From contig JAOUQA010000168.1 of NCBI GenBank assembly GCA_029879605.1, positions 1 to 5,460 of the forward strand: DNA of 5,460 nt, given 5' to 3'. A program made the translations under genes and the position numbers. Under the pieces are notes generated by a model that did no database searches, was not told where the DNA came from, and worked only from the letters and a program-made list of their open reading frames with translations. Each line of letters begins with the position of its first letter. Positions within the stretch are counted from its first letter, which is position 1. Shown here piece by piece: positions 1-5,460 of this stretch. Source of the DNA: Gammaproteobacteria bacterium (GTDB lineage Bacteria; Pseudomonadota; Gammaproteobacteria; SZUA-229).

Positions 1-603
<603 letters not shown>

Positions 604-632
604 AATAACTAAAGTTCTGTTCATACTCTTTA

Positions 633-660
633 CTGATAAATTAACGTGTTAATTTGTCAG
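633..660 (-). repeat. Inverted repeat / hairpin in rrn leader next to 16S
   Basis: A near-perfect palindrome: CTGA, one mismatch, AAATTAAC, a 2-base centre, GTTAATTT, one mismatch base, then TCAG. As RNA it gives a 7-8 bp AU-rich stem closed by a CACG-type loop, extended by 4 bp beyond a C·A mismatch. It ends 30 nt before mature 16S, in the zone where leader processing takes place. A role in 16S maturation or leader folding is inference. Confidence 0.6.
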
Positions 661-668
661 ACAAGTAC

Positions 669-696
669 CAGGGCAGACGCTATAAATAGCACCCTG
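669..696 (-). repeat. Hairpin in rrn leader
   Basis: On the minus strand CAGGG (696-692) pairs with CCCTG (673-669). Inside it GCTA (690-687) and TAGC (682-679) form an inner stem with a TTTA loop. There is no following U-tract, so it is not an intrinsic terminator. It is most likely a structural element of the leader RNA. Confidence 0.5.
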
Positions 697-711
697 TTAT
701 ACATTGTCTTC

Positions 712-731
712 GTGCTCATCAACATAAGCAC
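712..731 (-). repeat. Hairpin following the GTGTGGG element of the rrn leader
   Basis: GTGCT (731-727) and AGCAC (716-712) on the minus strand form a 5-bp stem with a 10-nt loop. Its 5' arm begins directly at the end of the conserved GTGTGGG element. No U-tract follows. Its role is inferred to be structural within the leader. Confidence 0.45.
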
Positions 732-781
732 CCACACAAATTATCTAATCTTCTTGTTAAATAACATCGCTCGAAGCGAGC
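731..781 (-). promoter_or_regulatory. rRNA antitermination region: boxB-like hairpin, boxA, boxC-like element
   Basis: In transcript order the minus strand shows a short hairpin (781-769, GCTCG and CGAGC around CTT), then boxA TGTTATTTAACA (766-755), then GTGTGGG (737-731). The boxA differs from the E. coli rrn form TGCTCTTTAACA at two positions. The order, and the TGTGTGGG text downstream of boxA, resemble E. coli rrn leaders. In E. coli, boxA RNA recruits NusB-NusE and the antitermination complex, which lets RNA polymerase pass Rho-dependent termination while transcribing rRNA. Function here is assigned by sequence and position. Confidence 0.8.
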
Positions 782-857
782 CAGATATAATGCAACCACC
801 CAGATGAATGATGCAAATCCCTTGTTCCGGCACTCTTTATCCCTTAAGAGGCGCGCA

Positions 858-885
858 ATTATATAGTCTTCTCTGTAAAGCTCAA
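858..885 (-). promoter_or_regulatory. rRNA operon P1-type promoter (-35/-10)
   Basis: On the minus strand -35 TTGAGC (885-880) and -10 TATAAT (863-858) are separated by 16 bp. This spacing, the perfect -10 and the GC-rich discriminator (TGCGCGCC) just downstream are hallmarks of rRNA P1 promoters; the short spacer and GC-rich discriminator underlie growth-rate and ppGpp/DksA control in E. coli. E. coli rrnB P1 has the same plan (CTC before TTGTCA, TATAAT then GCGCC). Predicted start is about 849-851, giving a leader of about 245 nt. Stringent control is inferred from these features, not shown. Confidence 0.88.
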
Positions 886-890
886 GAGGT

Positions 891-912
891 ATTTTAACTT
901 TTTTTAATATTA
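891..912 (-). promoter_or_regulatory. UP-like A/T-rich element upstream of the rrn promoter
   Basis: Immediately upstream of the -35, these 22 bp contain a single G:C pair and, on the minus strand, consist of A-tracts and T-runs (TAATATTAAAAAAAGTTAAA). Position and composition fit an UP element, which binds the C-terminal domains of the RNA polymerase alpha subunits and strengthens rRNA promoters. It sits in the short gap after the tyrS stop codon. No Fis site was recognised. Confidence 0.65.
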
Positions 913-937
913 CTTCTCTTATTCAGACATCTAAAAA

Positions 938-2137
938 TCAGCTAACCGTAACTTTGGCAAATTTACGCTTGCCAACCTGGTACACATGGCAGCTACCGGC
1001 CTGTATTTTCAGACTTTTATCATCCACTTTCTCACCATCGATTTTCACAGCACCCTGCTGAATCATGCGCATGGCATCTGATGTACTACCGGTTAAATCA
1101 GCCATCTTCAACAGGTTTGCAATTGGCAACTCGCCATTTTCAGACTGCAATTCCACGTCTGGCATTTCATCCGGCATGGCACCTTTCTGGAAACGGGCAA
1201 TAAAACTTTCTCTCGCTTTCTCGGCAGCAGCCTTATCATGAAAGCGCTCAATAATCTCTTCAGCCAGTTTGAATTTAATATCCCTGGGATTAACACCCTG
1301 CTCCATTTTCAATCTCAGGTCTTCGATTTCTGCCATAGGCCTGAAACTTAACAGCTCAAAATAACGCCACATCAATTCATCTGAAATCGACATAATTTTG
1401 CCAAACATTTCATCCGCGGATTCATGAACACCTATATAGTTATTGAGCGACTTGGACATTTTCTGCACGCCATCCAGTCCTTCCAGAATAGGCATCATTA
1501 AAACTGTTTGTGGTGACTGACCATGCTGTTTCTGTAATTCACGCCCCATCAACAGGTTAAATTTCTGATCCGTGCCACCCAGCTCAACATCTGCCCTGAG
1601 TTCTACAGAATCGTAACCCTGAATCAATGGGTAAAGAAATTCATGAATCGCAATCGGCTGGTTCCCACTATAGCGTTTGCTAAAATCATCACGTTCCAGC
1701 ATACGTGCCACTGTCAGGCTGGACGCCAGCTTAATTAAATCAGCCGCATCCATATTGCCCATCCAGCTGGAATTAAACATTACCAGGGTTTTTTCCGGAT
1801 CCAGTATTTTGAAAATCTGCTCTTCATAACTTTTGGCATTTTCAATAACCTGGTCCCTGGTAAGCGGAGGACGAGTCGCACTTTTACCAGTAGGGTCACC
1901 TATCATGCCGGTGAAATCACCAATCAGGAAAATAACTTCATGCCCTAATTCCTGAAACTGGCGCAATTTATTCAGCAAAACTGTATGACCCAGATGTAAA
2001 TCGGGGGCTGTTGGGTCAAAACCTGCTTTAATTCGCAAAGATTTACCCGTTTTCAGTTTCTCAATTAGTTCTTCTTCAACTAAAATCTCTTCAGTACCAC
2101 GTTTAATGATACTTAGAGCTTCATCCACCGACGACAT
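938..2137 (-). CDS. tyrS: Tyrosyl-tRNA synthetase (KMSKS/TyrZ-like type)
   Basis: Class I cytoplasmic enzyme that activates tyrosine with ATP and charges tRNA-Tyr. The 399-residue product shows DLHLGH (HIGH motif, 48-51), the tyrosine-site segments YPLIQGYDS (169-177) and ELGGTDQ (185-191), KMSKS (226-230), and a C-terminal S4-like RNA-binding domain (about 337-399). A KMSKS loop rather than the KFGKT of E. coli TyrS places it in the TyrZ-like subfamily, where about 400 residues is normal. The start is taken at ATG 2137: GGAG lies 6 nt upstream and the protein then begins MSSVDEAL, matching relatives. A TTG at 2149 would add four residues but its codons overlap that ribosome binding site. The gene is co-oriented with the rRNA operon and ends 52 bp before the rrn -35. 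No key residue is missing. Very secure. Confidence 0.97.
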   Translation of the reverse strand: MSSVDEALSIIKRGTEEILVEEELIEKLKTGKSLRIKAGFDPTAPDLHLGHTVLLNKLRQFQELGHEVIFLIGDFTGMIGDPTGKSATRPPLTRDQVIENAKSYEEQIFKILDPEKTLVMFNSSWMGNMDAADLIKLASSLTVARMLERDDFSKRYSGNQPIAIHEFLYPLIQGYDSVELRADVELGGTDQKFNLLMGRELQKQHGQSPQTVLMMPILEGLDGVQKMSKSLNNYIGVHESADEMFGKIMSISDELMWRYFELLSFRPMAEIEDLRLKMEQGVNPRDIKFKLAEEIIERFHDKAAAEKARESFIARFQKGAMPDEMPDVELQSENGELPIANLLKMADLTGSTSDAMRMIQQGAVKIDGEKVDDKSLKIQAGSCHVYQVGKRKFAKVTVS

Positions 2138-2143
2138 AGACGA

Positions 2144-2147
2144 CTCC
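2144..2147 (-). promoter_or_regulatory. Ribosome binding site that decides the tyrS start
   Basis: GGAG on the minus strand lies 6 nt before ATG 2137, an ideal Shine-Dalgarno spacing. The in-frame TTG at 2149 immediately precedes and overlaps this motif (TTGGAG) and has no good site of its own, so the ATG is preferred. Confidence 0.8.
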
Positions 2148-2171
2148 AATTAAGCACCCCAATACAGGGCA

Positions 2172-2180
2172 TGATATAAA
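2172..2180 (+). promoter_or_regulatory. Predicted extended -10 promoter of the capA-like gene
   Basis: TGATATAAA is an extended -10 (TGn plus TATAAA, five of six to TATAAT). Upstream, TTAAGC at 2150-2155 is a poor -35 with a 19-bp spacer, so the TG extension would have to carry recognition. Start would be near 2187, giving about 38 nt of leader. It faces the predicted tyrS promoter; see findings. Confidence 0.45.
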
Positions 2181-2203
2181 AAAGCTCACTTACCAGGCTG
2201 GGC

Positions 2204-2232
2204 GTTATACAAGAGCAAACACCTTATGGCAA
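2204..2232 (-). promoter_or_regulatory. Predicted sigma-70 promoter of tyrS
   Basis: Minus strand -35 TTGCCA (2232-2227) and -10 TATAAC (2209-2204) are 17 bp apart, each five of six to consensus. Transcription would start near 2197 and leave a 5' leader of about 60 nt before ATG 2137. The -35 hexamer overlaps the start codon of the divergent capA-like gene (2226-2228). No T-box, attenuator or other riboswitch-like fold is evident in the short leader. A weaker alternative -10 (TATCAT near 2172-2177) lacks a good -35. Confidence 0.65.
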
Positions 2233-3344
2233 TATTTTCTCCCAAATACATCTTACTAACACTGAGCTTGTTACTACTATCTGCCTGTGCGACTACAACC
2301 ACAACCACATCACACACAGACACAGACACACCAGATACGTCAAACACCAAACAATCTAATATCATCAAAATAACCGCTGTTGGCGATATCATGCTTGGCG
2401 GAACAGCTCGACCATATCTTGAAGAACACGGTTATGACTACCCTTTCGAAAAAACCCGTCATTTACTGCAGGACTCTGATATTGTCATTGGCAACCTCGA
2501 AGGGCCATTAACAGATAACAAAAAGCCATTTTCTAAAGATAAAACATACCTGTTTAAAACACCCGCCAGTAAAGTCACCCCCGCGCTAAAAAAAGCCGGC
2601 TTTACCATTATGAACCTGGCCAATAATCATATTATTGATTATGGCATCAAGGGCCTTACTGACACCATTCAAGCGCTGGAAGAACACAATCTACAATATG
2701 TTGGGGCCGGGATGAACCTGAAACAGGCACGAAGCGCACGAATAGTTGAATTAAAAGGTCAAAAAATAGCCTTTCTGGCCTATTCATTGACCTTCCCCGA
2801 AGAATTCTGGGCAACGAGCACTAGCCCTGGTACGGCATTTGGACATGAAGCCCAGGTAAGAGAAGACGTCAGGAAAAACAAGGCACTAGCAGATACCGTG
2901 GTTGTCTCTTTTCACTGGGGCCGAGAAAAAACCACCAAACTGCGTGATTATCAACCCAGGCTTGCCTATGCGGCCATTGATGAAGGCGCATCCATTATCC
3001 TGGGACACCACCCTCATATTCTGCAGGCCGTCGAAGAATATAAACACGGTATTATTCTATACAGCCTGGGTAACTACACCTTCGGCTCATTTAGCAAAAG
3101 TGCCGCTGTCGGTGGCATAGCTACGTTTTACCTTGAATCAGGCAAGACAAAACAACTGGTACTGCATCCAGTAAATGTACTCAACCAGGAAGTTCTGTTT
3201 CAACCAGTACCATTAAATGACATGGAAGCAGCCACTGTAATTGAGCACATTAACCAGATTTCAGAGGATAGAAATACTAAACTAACCCTTATAAATGGTG
3301 CTGGTGTAATATCTAAAAATCAATCTGTAGCAATTAAACATTGA
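2226..3344 (+). CDS. CapA/PgsA-type metallophosphatase-like lipoprotein
   Basis: A 372-residue predicted lipoprotein. It opens with a signal peptide (residues 1-20, hydrophobic run ILLTLSLLLL) and lipobox LSAC with Cys21 as the lipid-anchored residue. A Thr/Ser/Asp-rich tether (about 22-45) leads to a CapA-family domain (about 46-330). Family motifs are intact: VGDIMLGG (52-59), GNLEGPLT (89-96), NLANNH (130-135), SFHWGRE (228-234), GHHPH (260-264), YSLGNYTFG (279-287). These Asp, Asn and His residues match the metal-binding pattern of calcineurin-like phosphatases. Relatives include Bacillus CapA/PgsA of poly-gamma-glutamate capsule synthesis, but many CapA-like proteins occur without capsule genes, and no CapB/CapC partner is present here. 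The start has only a weak site (AAGAG, 10 nt upstream), but the lipoprotein signal fits. Family assignment is strong; substrate is unknown. It probably acts in the periplasm. Confidence 0.9.
   Translation: MAIFSPKYILLTLSLLLLSACATTTTTTSHTDTDTPDTSNTKQSNIIKITAVGDIMLGGTARPYLEEHGYDYPFEKTRHLLQDSDIVIGNLEGPLTDNKKPFSKDKTYLFKTPASKVTPALKKAGFTIMNLANNHIIDYGIKGLTDTIQALEEHNLQYVGAGMNLKQARSARIVELKGQKIAFLAYSLTFPEEFWATSTSPGTAFGHEAQVREDVRKNKALADTVVVSFHWGREKTTKLRDYQPRLAYAAIDEGASIILGHHPHILQAVEEYKHGIILYSLGNYTFGSFSKSAAVGGIATFYLESGKTKQLVLHPVNVLNQEVLFQPVPLNDMEAATVIEHINQISEDRNTKLTLINGAGVISKNQSVAIKH
2293..2332 (+). repeat. AC-rich low-complexity tract encoding the lipoprotein tether
   Basis: Forty bases made almost only of A and C, with short tandem units (ACAACC twice, GACACA twice). 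They encode a threonine-rich linker right after the lipidated Cys21, which would space the catalytic domain from the membrane. Unit lengths are multiples of three, so copy number could change without a frameshift. The tract is in frame and translated. Confidence 0.7.
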
Positions 3345-3369
3345 AAAAGTTAGAATTCCGAGCTATTTT
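3341..3369 (+). promoter_or_regulatory. Possible promoter for the mepM-anmK pair
   Basis: TTGAAA (3341-3346, five of six to the -35 consensus, overlapping the capA-like stop codon) and TATTTT (3364-3369, four of six to the -10) are 17 bp apart. A start near 3376 would leave a leader of only about 17 nt before the GTG at 3393. This is an AT-rich gap, where such matches arise easily, so support is modest. If real, mepM and anmK can be expressed without the upstream gene. Confidence 0.35.
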
Positions 3370-3392
3370 AAATAAAAAAGCTAGAAATATCC

Positions 3393-4799
3393 GTGAATTA
3401 CAATAGATATATAAACAAAGACTTTCGAAAGTCGCCCCAACCTAAGAGACATCCGGCATTACGTGGCCTCGTATTCGGTATTGGCTGCGCTGTTCTGGGC
3501 GTTGTTATTGCTAATACAACGACTTTACATGATCAACCCGATATTAAACCGATAATCTCACAGAATAGTGCACAGCAACAAAAACCTGATACAACCGAAT
3601 TAAACAGGCTTAAGCTAGACCTGCCCAGTCCTAGAATTAACACTTCAATCGAACAGAGTGAAAGTGAAAGAAATGAATACTCACTTGAGCGGGAATGGCA
3701 AACACTCACTGTTAAACCAGGTTATAGTCTCGCTGTATTATTCAATAAGGCCAAAATCAAGGCTGATCAGCTACACGAGCTCATGCGTCTGGGCCAGGAT
3801 ACACAATGCCTGGCACGTCTCCATCCCGGTGATGAAATCAAAGTTGATATCACGGAAGATGGCCAGCTACTGGCGTTACATTACGAAATTAATGAAGAAC
3901 AGTACTTAAGAGTTATACGCCAACCAGAAGGCCTGACAGCGACAACACTCACCCACGAGATTGAAACTCGCATTGCATATGCCTCAGGCATTATTGATTC
4001 CTCTCTATTTATGGCCTCTCAGGAAGCCGGCTTATCCAATAACCTGACCATGGAGCTGGCAGCAATCTTTGGCTGGGATATCGATTTTGCACTGGATATT
4101 CGCCATGGAGATCAGTTCACACTGATTTATGAAGAATTATTTAAAGATGGCGAAAAAATTAAAGACGGTAATATTCTTGCTGCCGAATTCATCAATGATG
4201 GACGTTCACATAGAGCTCTACGCTATGTTGACCCGACAACAAACAGGGCAGGATATTATTCTCCAGACGGACTCAGCTTACGTAAAGCATTTTTACGCAG
4301 CCCGGTTAACTTTAGCCGTATCAGTTCGCGATTCACAACAAAACGTTATCACCCTCTGTTACATAAATTCAGATCTCATAAGGGCGTTGATTATGCAGCA
4401 GCCAGAGGCACACCTATTAAAGCATCGGGTGATGGCAAAATCATTTTCAAAGGCCGCAAAGGTGGTTATGGCAAAGTCGTTATCATAAAACACGGCAGTC
4501 GCTATAGCACCCTGTATGCACATCTCTCAAATTTTGACAGAAAAATCCGTAATGGCAGCCGCGTAAGACAGGGACAGGTCATAGGTTATGTCGGCTCAAC
4601 CGGGCTTGCCTCGGGACCTCATCTGCATTACGAATTCCGTGTAAACGGTGTACATCGAAATCCACTGACTGTCAGATTCCCCAGTACAAAACCAATTCCT
4701 GAAAGACACAGAGATAATTTTGAACTGACAACCAGTCCTTATCTTGTTCAGCTGAATGTACTATCCCGCAATAATATTGCATTAAATGATACTAACTAA
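3393..4799 (+). CDS. mepM: MepM-like M23 family peptidoglycan DD-endopeptidase
   Basis: A 468-residue envelope metallopeptidase, predicted to cut peptide crosslinks in peptidoglycan and allow wall growth. Order: basic N-terminus (1-24), one membrane anchor (about 25-41, LVFGIGCAVLGVVIA), a Gln/Asn-rich linker to about 95, an OapA/LysM-like domain (about 98-175, with LTVKPGYSLAVLF and LHPGDEI), a Csd3-N2-like domain (about 187-305), and the catalytic LytM domain (about 310-430). Zinc ligands are His329 and Asp333 (HKGVD) and His412 (HLHYE); His377 (YAHL) and His410 complete the active site, so it should be active rather than a degenerate activator. Length and layout match E. coli MepM (about 440 residues). 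The start is GTG with a weak ribosome binding site; an in-frame TAA at 3369-3371 and no nearby ATG leave no better choice. anmK follows after 2 bp. Confidence 0.93.
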   Translation: MNYNRYINKDFRKSPQPKRHPALRGLVFGIGCAVLGVVIANTTTLHDQPDIKPIISQNSAQQQKPDTTELNRLKLDLPSPRINTSIEQSESERNEYSLEREWQTLTVKPGYSLAVLFNKAKIKADQLHELMRLGQDTQCLARLHPGDEIKVDITEDGQLLALHYEINEEQYLRVIRQPEGLTATTLTHEIETRIAYASGIIDSSLFMASQEAGLSNNLTMELAAIFGWDIDFALDIRHGDQFTLIYEELFKDGEKIKDGNILAAEFINDGRSHRALRYVDPTTNRAGYYSPDGLSLRKAFLRSPVNFSRISSRFTTKRYHPLLHKFRSHKGVDYAAARGTPIKASGDGKIIFKGRKGGYGKVVIIKHGSRYSTLYAHLSNFDRKIRNGSRVRQGQVIGYVGSTGLASGPHLHYEFRVNGVHRNPLTVRFPSTKPIPERHRDNFELTTSPYLVQLNVLSRNNIALNDTN

Positions 4800-4801
4800 T
4801 T

Positions 4802-5460
4802 ATGTCAGAGCTCTATATTGGCCTGATGTCAGGTACCAGCATGGATGGTATCGATGCTGCTCTCGTTGAATGCGGGCAACATACTGTCAAGCTTATAAGC
4901 CATCATTCACACTCGCTTCCACAGGCTCTTAGAGAAAAACTTCTAGTGCTTTGCCTGGATCAACCAGGCACCAGTCTTGATACCCTCGGTGAAGCCGATG
5001 CAGAACTGGGCGATCTTTTTGCCGAGGCTGTTATTGAGTTATTAAAACAAAGCGGTAAACATGCCAGTGACATAAAAGCCATTGGATCACATGGACAAAC
5101 TGTAAGACATAAACCGGATCTTCATTATCCATTCAGCCTGCAAATTGCAGATGCCAATCGTATTGCCTATAAAACCGGTATTACGACTATTGCTGACTTT
5201 CGCCGGAAGGATATGGCTGCTGGCGGCCAGGGAGCACCGCTGGCACCCGCTTTTCATAATGCATTTTTTAGATCTGCAGATGAAAATAGAGCCGTGTTAA
5301 ACATTGGTGGCATAGCCAATATTACCTGCCTGCCATCTCAGGCTGATAACCCGTGTTTTGGTTTTGATACGGGACCAGGCAATATGCTGATGGATAGCTG
5401 GATTCAGAAACACCAGCAAAAACCCTATGATAAAAATGGTGCCTGGGCAGCAAGCGCAGC
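4802..5460 (+). CDS. anmK: Anhydro-N-acetylmuramic acid kinase, N-terminal part (partial)
   Basis: Cytoplasmic kinase of cell-wall recycling. It opens the 1,6-anhydro ring of anhydroMurNAc, released by lytic transglycosylases, and phosphorylates it with ATP to MurNAc-6-phosphate. The frame is open from ATG 4802 to the window edge: 219 complete codons of an expected ~370. Family motifs seen: GLMSGTSMDGID (7-18), GSHGQT (95-100), ADFRRKDMAAGGQGAPL (131-147), NIGGIANI (167-174) and GFDTGPGN (187-194). The Asp in DTGPGN (189) appears to correspond to the catalytic base described as Asp182 in the Pseudomonas aeruginosa enzyme. The ATG is 2 bp after the mepM stop with no clear Shine-Dalgarno, which suggests translational coupling. 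The C-terminal part is outside the window. Confidence 0.96.
   Translation, partial: MSELYIGLMSGTSMDGIDAALVECGQHTVKLISHHSHSLPQALREKLLVLCLDQPGTSLDTLGEADAELGDLFAEAVIELLKQSGKHASDIKAIGSHGQTVRHKPDLHYPFSLQIADANRIAYKTGITTIADFRRKDMAAGGQGAPLAPAFHNAFFRSADENRAVLNIGGIANITCLPSQADNPCFGFDTGPGNMLMDSWIQKHQQKPYDKNGAWAASA

Larger units (their letters stand above)
604..850 (-). other. rRNA operon 5' leader (transcribed spacer upstream of 16S)
   Basis: This gene-free stretch lies between the predicted rrn transcription start (about 850) and mature 16S. It should be transcribed and then removed by processing; in this family one strand of the RNase III stem normally lies here and pairs with the region after 16S, which is outside the window. 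It holds antitermination elements (731-781) and several self-complementary segments listed separately. No open reading frame with coding character is seen. A second promoter (P2), common in gammaproteobacterial rrn operons, could not be identified with confidence. Extent is inferred from promoter geometry. Confidence 0.8.

Noticed and set aside
782..840. Possible rrn P2 promoter in the leader (TTGCAT with TATATC or ATTATA on the minus strand)
   Set aside because: The -35 matches only three of six bases and the spacing to any acceptable -10 is 19-21 bp. Not supportable by eye.
1108..1296. Short plus/minus frames inside tyrS, the capA-like gene and mepM
   Set aside because: They lie in other frames of well-supported genes, have no recognisable domain, and show compositions expected of out-of-frame translation.
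2178..2200. AGC...GCT followed by TTTTTT on the minus strand as an attenuator in the tyrS leader
   Set aside because: Only about 3 bp of stem can form before the T-run, and no T-box features are present in the ~60-nt leader.
2186..2392. 68-codon minus-strand frame over the start of the capA-like gene
   Set aside because: Its valine-rich product is the antisense of the Thr-rich AC tract, and it overlaps the lipoprotein signal peptide. No sign of a real gene.
3361..3382. AT-rich inverted repeat between the capA-like gene and mepM as a terminator
   Set aside because: AGCTATTTT and AAAAAAGCT pair with one A-A mismatch and an AAAT loop, but the stem is weak and no T-tract follows on the plus strand. 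It does not look like an intrinsic terminator.

Overview
The window is a conserved housekeeping stretch of a gammaproteobacterial chromosome beside a ribosomal RNA operon. Three things point to Gammaproteobacteria: the 16S rRNA 5' half, the rrn leader with its boxA and GTGTGGG elements, and the gene order. The order rrn / tyrS / M23 endopeptidase / anmK is, from memory, the one found near one rRNA operon in Pseudomonas and some relatives. The DNA is moderately AT-rich. I do not assign a genus. There is no sign of mobile DNA, CRISPR, tRNA or phage genes.

Layout, left half (minus strand). Positions 1-603 hold the first ~600 nt of 16S rRNA, read right to left and cut by the window edge. Positions 604-~850 are the transcribed rrn leader, with a boxB-like hairpin, boxA, a GTGTGGG element and three further hairpins. 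A strong P1-type promoter lies at 858-885, with an A/T-rich UP-like element behind it. tyrS follows at 938-2137. It points the same way as the rRNA operon and ends 52 bp before the rrn -35, with no visible terminator between them.

Layout, right half (plus strand). A CapA/PgsA-type lipoprotein gene (2226-3344) is followed after 48 bp by an MepM-like M23 peptidoglycan endopeptidase gene (3393-4799). Two bases later begins anmK (4802 onward, cut by the window edge). The 88-bp region between tyrS and the capA-like gene appears to carry two promoters facing each other.

How the genes work together. The minus strand serves translation: tyrosyl-tRNA supply and ribosomal RNA. The plus strand is an envelope set: M23 enzymes of this kind cut peptide crosslinks in peptidoglycan, and AnmK phosphorylates anhydroMurNAc released during wall turnover so that it can be recycled. 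The CapA-like lipoprotein is the least expected member. Its position suggests an envelope role, but its substrate cannot be read from the sequence. I found no convincing undescribed system. The points most worth checking are the CapA-like gene in this otherwise conserved cluster and the face-to-face promoters next to it.
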